A DNA stretch of 54,403 nt from an uncultured Lachnospiraceae bacterium (GTDB lineage: Bacteria; Bacillota_A; Clostridia; Lachnospirales; Lachnospiraceae). The translations under genes and the position numbers were made by a program. This document shows, piece after piece, positions 43,002 through 51,028 of this stretch (its first letter is position 1; the number at the start of each line of letters is the position of its first letter). The notes below the pieces were generated by a model. The model did not search any database. It had not been told where the DNA came from and saw only the letters and a list, made by a program, of their open reading frames with translations. The stretch lies in NCBI GenBank assembly GCA_947564305.1, contig CANOBT010000022.1:1-54403 (forward strand), read 5' to 3'.

Positions 43002-44285
43002 TTACTCATTTCCATGTGCCGCTTCATATTCCTCTACCAGACGGATAATGTCACGGTTGTAACGCAGCCAGTCCGTATCAAATTTCTTAAGAAATTCATC
43101 CACATCCTGATTGATCAGGAAAGTCTGAATCTGTGCATCCACTGCCATCTCGGAAGGATAGTAGTGATTTTGATAATCAGACATGATACCTTCTTCGATA
43201 TACTCTGTCATACCATCCACTTCACTTGCCAGTTCAAAGCTCTCATCTTTACAAGGTACTGCATTCTGGTCATCCAGATACATCTGGACATTGTCATGTT
43301 CCAGAAGGAAGTCAATGACTTCATAAGCTGCTTCTTTATTTTTACACTCAGATGTCACACAGAACTGAAGGTCCACACCAGAGTTCAGCACATTGCCGCC
43401 CTTTTCATCACTTCCCGGCATAACAAAGGAATCAATGTTCATATCCGGATTTACAGATTTAATCTGTGGTACGGCATAACTACCGATGGTATACATTGCA
43501 CATTCTCCATTCGCAAATGCAGTACATGCATCATTATATCCATAAGCAAACGGTCCTTCTTCTCCGTATTCCACCATTTCCAACATTTTCTCAGCAATCT
43601 CACGATACTCATCTGTAAAATTAGTTTCACCACGGTTCACCATCTTGCACACATCCGCAGGTGCCAAATCAACTGCCAGAGCATTCCATGGTGCCAGACA
43701 GGTCCATGTATCCTTGAAGCCAAAGTACAGAGGCAGGATACCTTCTGACTCAATCTCTGCACAAAGGTCCATGAACTCGCCCCATGTCTCCGGAATTTCC
43801 CATCCGTGCTCTTCAAACATGTCTCTGTTGTAGAGTACGCCTGCTGCATTTGCCACATAAGGAACACCGAATGTTCCTTCGGTCGGAACAAACTCCAGAC
43901 TTTCCAGAATGTCCACATAGGATTGTTTGATGGTGCTTAATCCCTCATAATCGGAGATATCGGCAAGAATATCAGAATCCACGAAATAAGAGTAGTTGAT
44001 ATCTCCTCCGATTCCAAGAATATCCGGATAATTCTCACGGATAAACCGGGTCTTCAAAATTGTCATTGCATCATTCGGTGACTCGATTTTCAGAAGGATG
44101 TCATCATGCGTTGCATTAAACTCTTCTTCCAGCTGTTCAAATACACCGACAGCTTCCTGCTTGTACTGCACCAGCTCGATTACGGTCTTGCCATTGCTTT
44201 CGTCTGTGCCGCATGCACTAAGACACATCGCAACCAGCATGATGCTCACCAGGAGTACGCTTAATACTGCTTTTCTTTTTCTCAT
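43002..44285 (-). CDS. Extracellular sugar-binding lipoprotein of an ABC importer
   Basis: A 427-residue solute-binding protein (family 1). The N-terminus has a basic start, a hydrophobic core and the lipobox LSAC with lipidated Cys25, so it is anchored outside the membrane. The remainder has typical binding-protein segments (GIGGDINYSYFVDSDILADIS, GVPYVANAAGVLYNRDMFEEHGWEIPETW, GECAMYTIGSYAVPQIK). It delivers sugar to the two permeases encoded downstream. The start has a GGAGA site and is under the AraC-box promoter region at 44341-44404. Confidence 0.94.
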   Translation of the reverse strand: MRKRKAVLSVLLVSIMLVAMCLSACGTDESNGKTVIELVQYKQEAVGVFEQLEEEFNATHDDILLKIESPNDAMTILKTRFIRENYPDILGIGGDINYSYFVDSDILADISDYEGLSTIKQSYVDILESLEFVPTEGTFGVPYVANAAGVLYNRDMFEEHGWEIPETWGEFMDLCAEIESEGILPLYFGFKDTWTCLAPWNALAVDLAPADVCKMVNRGETNFTDEYREIAEKMLEMVEYGEEGPFAYGYNDACTAFANGECAMYTIGSYAVPQIKSVNPDMNIDSFVMPGSDEKGGNVLNSGVDLQFCVTSECKNKEAAYEVIDFLLEHDNVQMYLDDQNAVPCKDESFELASEVDGMTEYIEEGIMSDYQNHYYPSEMAVDAQIQTFLINQDVDEFLKKFDTDWLRYNRDIIRLVEEYEAAHGNE

Positions 44286-44340
44286 TGCTTCACTTTCTCC
44301 TTTCCCTTATAGAAACATCTGTGGTTTCTTTGATGAAAAT

Positions 44341-44404
44341 ATTATAACATCCCATTATGCGACTAATAAATGGCACTATTTTAGAGGTTTTATACCATTA
44401 TGCG
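44341..44404 (-). promoter_or_regulatory. Promoter of the sugar ABC operon with two CCATTATGCG boxes
   Basis: A perfect -10 TATAAT (44341-44346 as ATTATA), extended by TGT upstream, has no good -35. The box CGCATAATGG, read on the minus strand, occurs at 44352-44361 and again at 44395-44404, 43 bp apart in the same orientation. A third copy lies inverted at 44596-44605, before the divergent AraC gene. This looks like the operator set of that regulator. Confidence 0.65.
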
Positions 44405-44590
44405 ATTTTATTAAATTTTTATAAAAGTCATCTAGCATTTTGCTATATAGCAGTAAATAGAAACAAAATGATAAAAAATGCTCCTTTCCCAATACTTTCC
44501 CCTTGCATAATCTAAATCACAAGTGTATGATAGTTAAGATTCATTTTTGAAAAGTATACGCAAAATATGACCAAGCACTTACAGATGATT

Positions 44591-44619
44591 TTTTGCGCAT
44601 AATGGCAACATTCTATAAC
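44591..44619 (+). promoter_or_regulatory. Probable promoter of the AraC gene with an internal regulator box
   Basis: TATAAC (44614-44619) with a weak TTTTGC (44591-44596) at 17 nt. The box CGCATAATGG (44596-44605) sits in the spacer, as in the facing ABC promoter, suggesting autoregulation. The remainder of the 365-nt divergent region is AT-rich, with nothing else recognised. Confidence 0.5.
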
Positions 44620-44650
44620 AATACGGTTTCACCGGATTAGGGAGGTTATT

Positions 44651-45502
44651 ATGCAAGAAGTAATTTTTTCTGTATTTCCAAATGAAAATTTTGTTGACCT
44701 GGGCTTGTATCAGTTTGGCTGGGAGCAGTGCAAGCCTTCCAACTCCTTCGGCCCGGCCGCCAGGAACCACTACCTGTTCCATTATGTCATTTCCGGAACC
44801 GGCACTCTGATGTCTGACGATTCCAAAGGCCATACCCGGAATTATCACATAAAAAGCGGACAGGGATTTATGATATTTCCCGGCCAGATCAATACATATG
44901 TCGCTGACCAGGATCTGCCATGGGAGTATACATGGGTGGAGTTTGACGGATTAAGGGCAAAAGGCGCAGTAGAATCCGCCGGTCTCTCCATGGACCAGCC
45001 TATCTATCATGCACGTTCCAAGGATCTTCGTGAAGAGATGATGAAAGAGATGTTGTATCTTGTAGAGCATAAAGATATGCCCCCTCTCCATCTCATCGGT
45101 CATGTATATCTGTTCATTGACTTTTTGACACGCTCCGCCATCCACATGACCGATTCAAAGGGAGGAAGTCTCAGGAATTTTTACATCAAGGAAGCCCTGA
45201 CATTTTTGGAGCAAAACTTTCAGAATGATATCTCTGTTGAGGATATTGCTGCCACCTGCGGACTGAACCGCAGTTATTTCGGGAAAATTTTTAAAGAAGA
45301 ATTGGGGAAATCTCCCCAGGAATTTTTGTTGAGTTACCGGATGATTAAGGCTGCCGAACTGCTGAAACTGACGCAGTTATCCATCGGAGACATTTCCAAC
45401 GCAGTAGGATATTCCAATCAGCTTCACTTCTCACGTGCCTTTAAAAATATGTATGGATTGTCCCCAAGAGAGTGGCGGAACCGGAATCGAATATTGGCTT
45501 AG
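44651..45502 (+). CDS. AraC family regulator of alpha-galactoside uptake (MsmR/RafR-like)
   Basis: A 283-residue protein with an AraC_binding cupin domain (NHYLFHYVISGTGTL, GQGFMIFPGQINTYVAD, PWEYTWVEFDG) and a C-terminal double helix-turn-helix (ISVEDIAATCGLNRSYFGKIFKEELGKSPQEFLLSYR and ISNAVGYSNQLHFSRAFKNMYGLSPREWR). It follows a GGGAGG site. Divergent from the sugar ABC operon, it matches the layout of msm and raf loci, where such a protein activates transport genes in response to the sugar. The shared 10-bp boxes in both promoters support this. Confidence 0.9.
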   Translation: MQEVIFSVFPNENFVDLGLYQFGWEQCKPSNSFGPAARNHYLFHYVISGTGTLMSDDSKGHTRNYHIKSGQGFMIFPGQINTYVADQDLPWEYTWVEFDGLRAKGAVESAGLSMDQPIYHARSKDLREEMMKEMLYLVEHKDMPPLHLIGHVYLFIDFLTRSAIHMTDSKGGSLRNFYIKEALTFLEQNFQNDISVEDIAATCGLNRSYFGKIFKEELGKSPQEFLLSYRMIKAAELLKLTQLSIGDISNAVGYSNQLHFSRAFKNMYGLSPREWRNRNRILA

Positions 45503-45541
45503 AATAAGGTGATACATTACAATCCATGTCCCTATGAGTAC

Positions 45542-45588
45542 AAACAGCGATGCTTCTATATTTTAAAATAGAAGCACCGCTGTTTTTA
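45542..45588. terminator. Bidirectional terminator between AraC and NhaC-family genes
   Basis: AAACAGCG-TGCTTCTAT pairs with ATAGAAGCA-CGCTGTTT with one mismatch, followed by T-rich sequence. It separates convergent genes. A small ATACCC/GGGTAT hairpin follows at 45592-45606. Confidence 0.9.
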
Positions 45589-45618
45589 TTGATACCCACA
45601 GGGTATATGTTCATCGAT

Positions 45619-47238
45619 TTATGACTGTGTATCTTCGTTCCTGTTTTTCAGAACCAGCAAAACTGCAATCATCAGCACCACTCCAATAGGAAGTGCAATC
45701 ACAGGAGTCTTCACAAATCCGGCGATAATATAGGTCACAAATGAAACCGCCGCCACGGTAACTGCATATGGAAGCTGAGTAGAAACATGGTTCACATGGT
45801 TACACTGGGCGCCTGCGGATGCCATAATTGTAGTATCCGAAATCGGAGAACAGTGGTCGCCGCATACCGCGCCTGCCATACATGCAGAAATAGACATAAT
45901 CATCATCGTCTCATTTGTCCCCGAAAATACATTGACAACAATCGGAATTAAAATGCCGAAAGTTCCCCAGGAAGTTCCGGTTGCAAATGCCAGGAAGCAT
46001 CCTACCAGGAAGATGATTGCCGGAAGCAGGTTCATCAGTCCATCGGCGCTGTTTTGAACCACGCCTGCCACGAACACATCCGCCCCAAGGCTGTCTGTCA
46101 TTGATTTCAGTGTCCACGCCAGAGTCAGGATAAGAATCGGGGAAACCATCGCTTTAAACCCTTCCGGGATACATGCCATAGATTCGCTGAATTTTAATAC
46201 TTTTCTCACTCCATAGAAGATAATGGTAATGATAAATGCGAAAAAGCTTCCCAGCATCAGTCCTACGGAGGCATCACTGTTTGAGAATGCTGTCACAAAG
46301 CTTTCCCCGCTGAAGAACCCGCCTGTATAAATCATGCCGATTACACAACAGACAATCAGAACGGCAATTGGGAAAATCAAGTCAATAACAGCACCCTTTG
46401 TATTCTCTGCATCCTCTTTTGCATCTGCAAAAGGTCTGTCCGGCGTTGTATATAAGTCCCCTTTCAGCGCATTGAGCTCATGCTTTTTCATGAGACCATA
46501 ATCCGCATTCAACGTCACTAATCCTACCATCATAACAAGGGTAAGCAGGGCGTAAAAGTTGTAAGGAATGGCACGGATAAAAATAGATAGTCCATCTTCC
46601 CCCTCTACGAATCCAGTTACTGCCGCCGCCCAGGAAGAAATCGGAGCGATAATACACACCGGCGCTGCCGTAGCATCTATCAGATAAGCCAGCTTTGCAC
46701 GGGAGATATTGTGCTTGTCCGTAACCGGACGCATAACACTTCCTACTGTCAGACAGTTAAAATAATCATCAATAAAAATCAGCACGCCCAGAAGTACCGT
46801 CGCGAGCTGTGCACCCGCACGGCTTTTGATATGCTCGCTGGCCCAGCGCCCGAATGCCGCAGAACCACCTGCCTGATTCATCATGCAGACCAAAATACCC
46901 AAAATAACCAAAAATACCAGAATCCCTACGTTATACGCATCAGACAGAGAGCCAATGATTCCATCCTGAAACACATGGGTAATCGTCCGCTCAAATGTAA
47001 ACCCGGAATAGAATACCCCGCCTATCAATATCCCTATAAACAGGGAACTATAGACTTCCTTTGTAATCAGCGCCAATACAATTGCCACCACCGGCGGAAT
47101 CAGTGACCAAACGGACGCATACATGACCGGTACATACTCTTCAGCTTCCTCCGCTGCAAATGCCAGCATCGGACAGCACATCACCAGCAGCATTGCCGTA
47201 GAAAAAGCCCATATCATCTTGTGTTTTGCTTTTTTCAT
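45619..47238 (-). CDS. NhaC-family transporter, probable lysine transporter (LysW type)
   Basis: A 539-residue membrane protein with a cleavable-looking N-terminal signal segment (MLLVMCCPMLAFAAEE) and about 11-12 hydrophobic helices; IDDYFNCLTVGSVMRP, ATGTSWGTFGILIPI and AGAVCGDHCSPISDTTIMAS are family signatures. By sequence it would be called a Na+/H+ antiporter. A lysine riboswitch in its leader argues that it transports lysine, as proposed from comparative genomics for riboswitch-linked NhaC-type proteins (LysW). Transport is inferred from regulation, not from residues. Confidence 0.85.
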   Translation of the reverse strand: MKKAKHKMIWAFSTAMLLVMCCPMLAFAAEEAEEYVPVMYASVWSLIPPVVAIVLALITKEVYSSLFIGILIGGVFYSGFTFERTITHVFQDGIIGSLSDAYNVGILVFLVILGILVCMMNQAGGSAAFGRWASEHIKSRAGAQLATVLLGVLIFIDDYFNCLTVGSVMRPVTDKHNISRAKLAYLIDATAAPVCIIAPISSWAAAVTGFVEGEDGLSIFIRAIPYNFYALLTLVMMVGLVTLNADYGLMKKHELNALKGDLYTTPDRPFADAKEDAENTKGAVIDLIFPIAVLIVCCVIGMIYTGGFFSGESFVTAFSNSDASVGLMLGSFFAFIITIIFYGVRKVLKFSESMACIPEGFKAMVSPILILTLAWTLKSMTDSLGADVFVAGVVQNSADGLMNLLPAIIFLVGCFLAFATGTSWGTFGILIPIVVNVFSGTNETMMIMSISACMAGAVCGDHCSPISDTTIMASAGAQCNHVNHVSTQLPYAVTVAAVSFVTYIIAGFVKTPVIALPIGVVLMIAVLLVLKNRNEDTQS

Positions 47239-47282
47239 CTCATATCCTCTTTTCTGTTTTTCTTTGTTCCTTCCTTACTTCG

Positions 47283-47333
47283 AAAAAGTAAAAATGCCAT
47301 GAATAACGTCTCTCGAAAACGCATTCATGGCAT
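47283..47333 (-). terminator. Riboswitch-controlled terminator before the lysine transporter gene
   Basis: On the minus strand ATGCCATGAAT pairs with ATTCATGGCAT with a long loop, then TTTTTACTTTTT. It is directly downstream of the lysine aptamer and 45 nt before the gene, so it is the expression platform. Confidence 0.88.
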
Positions 47334-47365
47334 AGTTTTTATAACCTATTCTCTACATATCCCGT

Positions 47366-47559
47366 GATAGCGCTCCACTGATGTGACAGTCCACAGCATA
47401 TTCTGCTGCAGCCCAGCAACCGTATCACAGGGGAAGATACCGTTCCTTCGGCGGTCTACCCTTTCCCTTATGCAGCGGGCTTACTGTTCATCCTGTGACT
47501 GAACCTTCCGCCATTCCCCTTGAGCACTGCATGGTACTGATGAATCCCGCACCTCTATC
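47366..47559 (-). ncRNA. Lysine riboswitch (L box)
   Basis: On the minus strand the aptamer begins GATAGAGGTGC and ends GTGGAGCGCTATC, which pair as helix P1. In between are the conserved core words in order: TCATCAGTA, AAGGGGAATGGCGGAAGG, CCGCCGAAGG, TTGCTGGGCTGC and GGACTGTCAC. Lysine binding is expected to allow the terminator at 47293-47333 and shut off transport gene expression when lysine is plentiful. Confidence 0.95.
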
Positions 47560-47581
47560 AAATCCATTATTCATACAATAT

Positions 47582-47610
47582 GTTGTATCACTTCTCACAG
47601 TATATGTCAA
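47582..47610 (-). promoter_or_regulatory. Sigma-A promoter of the lysine riboswitch transcript
   Basis: On the minus strand a perfect TTGACA (47605-47610), a 17-nt spacer and TACAAC (47582-47587), about 23 nt upstream of the aptamer. Confidence 0.78.
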
Positions 47611-47626
47611 GAAATAAAAAATCTTT

Positions 47627-48238
47627 TCAGATATTTCCATTCTCTTTTTTCACATCTTCTCTAAGCATCCTGAACACATGAAGAAGTTCCTTTTGGTTCT
47701 CCAGACCCAGTTTCTTCACAATCCTTCCCTTTTGATTTGCAATCGTTTTTGGCGAAGACTGCAGATGATTTTCTTTTCCCATCATAATCTCAAACACAGC
47801 CCTCTCTGCCTCTGAAAGACAGGATAGCGCCGATGAGGCAATCAGATACTCCTGCGGCGTACTGCCTGCGGCAGTCGTCCGGATATCTTCCACTAATAAT
47901 GACAACTGGTTTTTGAATATGTAACCGGATGCAAATGCCTCCTTCGCTGCTTTTAAAATCATATCCGGCGTATTAGAGGCTGTAAGAATCAAAACTTTTG
48001 CGTCCGTGCGAATCCTGATTTCTCTGGAAAGCAGGACTCCATCCATAGATGACGTTCCAAGGTTCAAATCCATCAGCACGATATCCGGCTGTTCCTCAAG
48101 CACCTTTTGGAAAGCTTCCTTTTTATCCGGGCAGTGACCAACAACTTCAATATCTTTATGCTTTTTCAGAAGTTTCTGGATTAAAAACGCAAAATCCATG
48201 TCATCTTCCACTATCAATATTTTTATTATTTCTTTCAT
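47627..48238 (-). CDS. Two-component response regulator, CitB/NarL-like with C-terminal HTH
   Basis: A 203-residue protein: receiver domain (1-120) with Glu11, Asp12/13, phospho-acceptor Asp57, Thr86 and Lys109, then a short C-terminal helix-turn-helix of LuxR type (LSEAERAVFEIMMG ... SPKTIANQKGRIVKKLGLENQKELLHVF). The start overlaps the histidine kinase stop by four bases, so the two form a coupled pair. Target genes are unknown; the lysine transporter lies downstream but has its own promoter and riboswitch. Confidence 0.88.
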   Translation of the reverse strand: MKEIIKILIVEDDMDFAFLIQKLLKKHKDIEVVGHCPDKKEAFQKVLEEQPDIVLMDLNLGTSSMDGVLLSREIRIRTDAKVLILTASNTPDMILKAAKEAFASGYIFKNQLSLLVEDIRTTAAGSTPQEYLIASSALSCLSEAERAVFEIMMGKENHLQSSPKTIANQKGRIVKKLGLENQKELLHVFRMLREDVKKENGNI

Positions 48239-49662
48239 GACTTACCCGCTCCCCTGTATCTCCGGGGTAAATATAACGTAAACTCTGTTCCATGCTTTTC
48301 TTCATCCGTAGAACTCTTCACTTCCATGTAACCATTGTGCTGCTTAATCACAGCCCGACAATAGACAAGCCCCAGACCGAAATGAGAGTAATCCGAATGT
48401 CCCGTATAATATAATTCAAAAATATGCTCCAACTTATCCTCCGGAATCCCACGCCCGGTATCTGATACCCGAATCAAAGCAAGTTCTCTTCGCACCATTC
48501 GAAAAGTATATGTAAGGATTCCACTTTCCCCCATAGCATCCAGTGCATTCGACGTCAGGTTACACAACACCTCCTTCATATGATAGAGGTCACAATACAG
48601 ACCGGAAACACCTTGTTCTACGTCAAACCTCACAGTTCCCTTCCATCCTCCGGCAGCTTCTGCCGCAACTGCTTCAAAGAGAGTCCGTATCTCTACATAC
48701 TCCGGCTCAATATGCAGTTCTCCGGAACACCGGTTGCTTCGCTGTACAAAATCGTCTATATGTGTAATCGAGCGTTCCATAATATCCAATTCGTCAGCCG
48801 CCTCCGGAATATCCAGCTCACGTATCAACCGTGCGCCCAATCGCAGCTTTGCAGTTTCATTTTTCAACATGTGGATAATATACCGAACGTCCTCCGGGAA
48901 CTGGTCTTCTTCCTCCCACCAGTCAAAATGCTGCCTGTTAAGCCGCAATCCCCAGATTCCTTTATTGAAAAGAAGATACAAATAATAGATACACAGACCT
49001 AATATAATCAGTGCATTTCCCTGCCAGAGCTTGTAGAACTTTTCTAATTTCAGCATATGTACGAGGAATATCATGATCAGCCAATACCAGAGCGGTAAAA
49101 GGACAAATAACGATATCTGCTTATGTTGGTGGAATTGAACGCTGTTCCTTGTCCTGATCAGTGCAGCCACAATCAATGCCGTCATAATCAAACCATACAC
49201 CAGGTTATAAACCGCTACGATTATAAATGCTTCCTGATTGATACTCACGACAATCCTCGTCTGACTCCATGGATATATCGCGCTGAAAATGACTGCCGGC
49301 AAAAATACAATATACTTCAGGACATGGAATAGTCGTGGTCTGTCTCTGTCAATACGGCAAAAATATAAACCGCAAACCACCCCACAGGGTATCGCCAGAT
49401 AATAGATGATTGCTGTCAAAATGGAATACACCAGCTCGTCCAACTGGTACCATACTCCAAGAAACTGTATCTGCTTCCCCGCAAAGAACCCACTATAATA
49501 GAGGTATTCTTTCAGTACACCAATGCTCAACAAAAAACCCGTGATGAAGCACCACTGGTTGACCTTGTTCTTTCGACTGGAGAGCAAGACCGTCAGATAC
49601 AATCCCCATATCAGCAATGTAAAAAGAAGTAAATAAGTTACCGGCAATCCCTGTCTTAGCAT
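48235..49662 (-). CDS. Membrane sensor histidine kinase
   Basis: About 475 residues. The N-terminal half has about eight hydrophobic segments without a large extracellular domain, so the signal is probably membrane-borne or small. A dimerisation helix with a candidate phospho-histidine in IHMLKNETAKLRLGARLI is followed by a HATPase_c domain: N box NLTSNALDAMGE, G1 SDTGRGIP, and GLGLVYCRAVIKQHNG. The frame extends to a TTG at 49692, but the ATG at 49662 follows GGGGG at 9 nt and is preferred. Partner of the overlapping response regulator gene. Confidence 0.88.
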   Translation of the reverse strand: MLRQGLPVTYLLLFTLLIWGLYLTVLLSSRKNKVNQWCFITGFLLSIGVLKEYLYYSGFFAGKQIQFLGVWYQLDELVYSILTAIIYYLAIPCGVVCGLYFCRIDRDRPRLFHVLKYIVFLPAVIFSAIYPWSQTRIVVSINQEAFIIVAVYNLVYGLIMTALIVAALIRTRNSVQFHQHKQISLFVLLPLWYWLIMIFLVHMLKLEKFYKLWQGNALIILGLCIYYLYLLFNKGIWGLRLNRQHFDWWEEEDQFPEDVRYIIHMLKNETAKLRLGARLIRELDIPEAADELDIMERSITHIDDFVQRSNRCSGELHIEPEYVEIRTLFEAVAAEAAGGWKGTVRFDVEQGVSGLYCDLYHMKEVLCNLTSNALDAMGESGILTYTFRMVRRELALIRVSDTGRGIPEDKLEHIFELYYTGHSDYSHFGLGLVYCRAVIKQHNGYMEVKSSTDEEKHGTEFTLYLPRRYRGAGKS

Positions 49663-49690
49663 ATACAATACCCCCAATGCCGGACAAAAC

Positions 49691-49715
49691 AAAAAAAGCT
49701 TTCATGCATAAAAGC
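49691..49715 (-). terminator. Small hairpin with T-run in the kinase leader, possible attenuator
   Basis: On the minus strand GCTTTT-ATGCAT-GAAAGC is followed by seven T, immediately before the histidine kinase start. The position, after the presumed promoter near 49813-49839 and before the gene, suggests attenuation. Confidence 0.45.
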
Positions 49716-49838
49716 CTCACACCAGACATGTGTAAAGCACTTATCCATCCCTCCGTTCACAGAGTAGCTTTGTACCCAGGCAGTACAAAACCCTCTTCTA
49801 CATCTTCTTAACACTATACCCAAAAAGATAAATTGTCA

Positions 49839-49878
49839 ATAGCCCAAATTCCCATTTTTTGTGGGAATTTGGGCTATT
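49839..49878. terminator. Strong terminator of the fructokinase gene
   Basis: AATAGCCCAAATTCCCA pairs perfectly (17 bp) with TGGGAATTTGGGCTATT around a 6-nt loop. It lies directly past the fructokinase stop, and its edge overlaps a TTGACA/TATAGT pair that may be the kinase promoter. Confidence 0.92.
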
Positions 49879-49889
49879 TGTGAATACCT

Positions 49890-50849
49890 TTATTGATGAA
49901 TTAATCTCTCCACTTCTTCCTTTTCCGGCATCGCGCGGATGGCGCCTTTTCTTGTCGTAACAATCGCAGCAGCAGCATTTGCAAAGGTGAGCATCTCTGC
50001 CAACTGTTCCTCTGTCAGATTTTCAAAATCATGCTCCAATATGTAGTTCAAAGAGCTTCCACAGAAGGTATCCCCTGCCCCTGTTGTTTCGATGGTTTCA
50101 CACTTGAAGCCGCCTCGCTCCACACGCATTCCTTTGTAATATGCACGGCTGCCGTCTTTTCCCATGGTCAAAAGGATTAACGGAATCTGATATTTCTCCT
50201 GCAAATAACGAATTCCTTCGTCATAGTCTTCCTTACCTGATACAAACTGAATCTCATTATCTGAAATCTTCAAAATATCGCAAAATTGGAAGCCATACTC
50301 CATCTGTTCCTTAGCCAGCTCCAAAGAACTCCAAAGCGGCGGACGCAGGTTCGGGTCAAAGGAAATCAAAAGGCCCTTATCCTTTGCTGCCTTAATTGCC
50401 TTTTTTGTTGCCTCACGCACACTGTCGTGAGTCATAGAAAGTGTTCCGAAATGGAACAGTCTGGACTCTGCCAAAAACTCTGGGTTCACTTCCTCTGCCG
50501 TAAGCATCATATCCGCTCCCGGATTGCGGTAGAAGGAAAATTCCCTGTCTCCATCCGGAAATGTATGTACAAATGCCAATGTTGTATTTACCTGTTCATC
50601 CACCAGCAGGTTTGAAGTATCAATACCTACATCATCCAAAGTTCCCCGAAGCAGGACGCCAAACTGGTCTTTTCCTACCTTTCCAAGAAATGCCGTTTTC
50701 TTTCCCATCTTATTTAAAAGCGCCAGTACATTACAGGGAGCTCCGCCCGGACATGCCTCAAACATACCGTTCCCCTGCTCACTCTCGCCGCTCATCGTAA
50801 AATCAATCAAAAGTTCCCCCATTGCAATCACATCATATTTTTTTCCCAT
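49890..50849 (-). CDS. Fructokinase (PfkB family)
   Basis: A 319-residue sugar kinase. The N-terminus MGKKYDVIAMGELLIDF, the sugar site PGGAPCNVLALLNKMGKKTAFLGKVG, and the catalytic ETTGAGDTFCGS are characteristic of bacterial fructokinases (ScrK/FrkB type), which make fructose-6-phosphate for glycolysis. Start follows AAAGGAG. It stands alone. Fructose could come from raffinose-family sugars or sucrose handled by the GH36 and amylosucrase-like enzymes of this window. A different ketose or nucleoside substrate is possible but less likely. Confidence 0.88.
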   Translation of the reverse strand: MGKKYDVIAMGELLIDFTMSGESEQGNGMFEACPGGAPCNVLALLNKMGKKTAFLGKVGKDQFGVLLRGTLDDVGIDTSNLLVDEQVNTTLAFVHTFPDGDREFSFYRNPGADMMLTAEEVNPEFLAESRLFHFGTLSMTHDSVREATKKAIKAAKDKGLLISFDPNLRPPLWSSLELAKEQMEYGFQFCDILKISDNEIQFVSGKEDYDEGIRYLQEKYQIPLILLTMGKDGSRAYYKGMRVERGGFKCETIETTGAGDTFCGSSLNYILEHDFENLTEEQLAEMLTFANAAAAIVTTRKGAIRAMPEKEEVERLIHQ

Positions 50850-50947
50850 TCATCTGTTCTCCTTTCACAAGCCCCCGTCAGTGCTGCCACCTCATACAAA
50901 GAACCTGCCACCGGCAGCTTCTTCCGCATACTATGGTATTTAGAAGC

Positions 50948-50972
50948 AGGGCTGTATGAATATCACAGCCCT
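50948..50972 (-). terminator. Hairpin downstream of the SpoIID/LysM gene
   Basis: AGGGCTGT pairs perfectly with ACAGCCCT around a 9-nt loop, about 57 nt past the gene's stop. The T-run is weak on the minus strand and better on the plus strand. Confidence 0.5.
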
Positions 50973-51028
50973 CTTTCTATCTTGAGGTATAAGATAAGTA
51001 TAACGGATTTTTCGGTGAAATACAAGAG

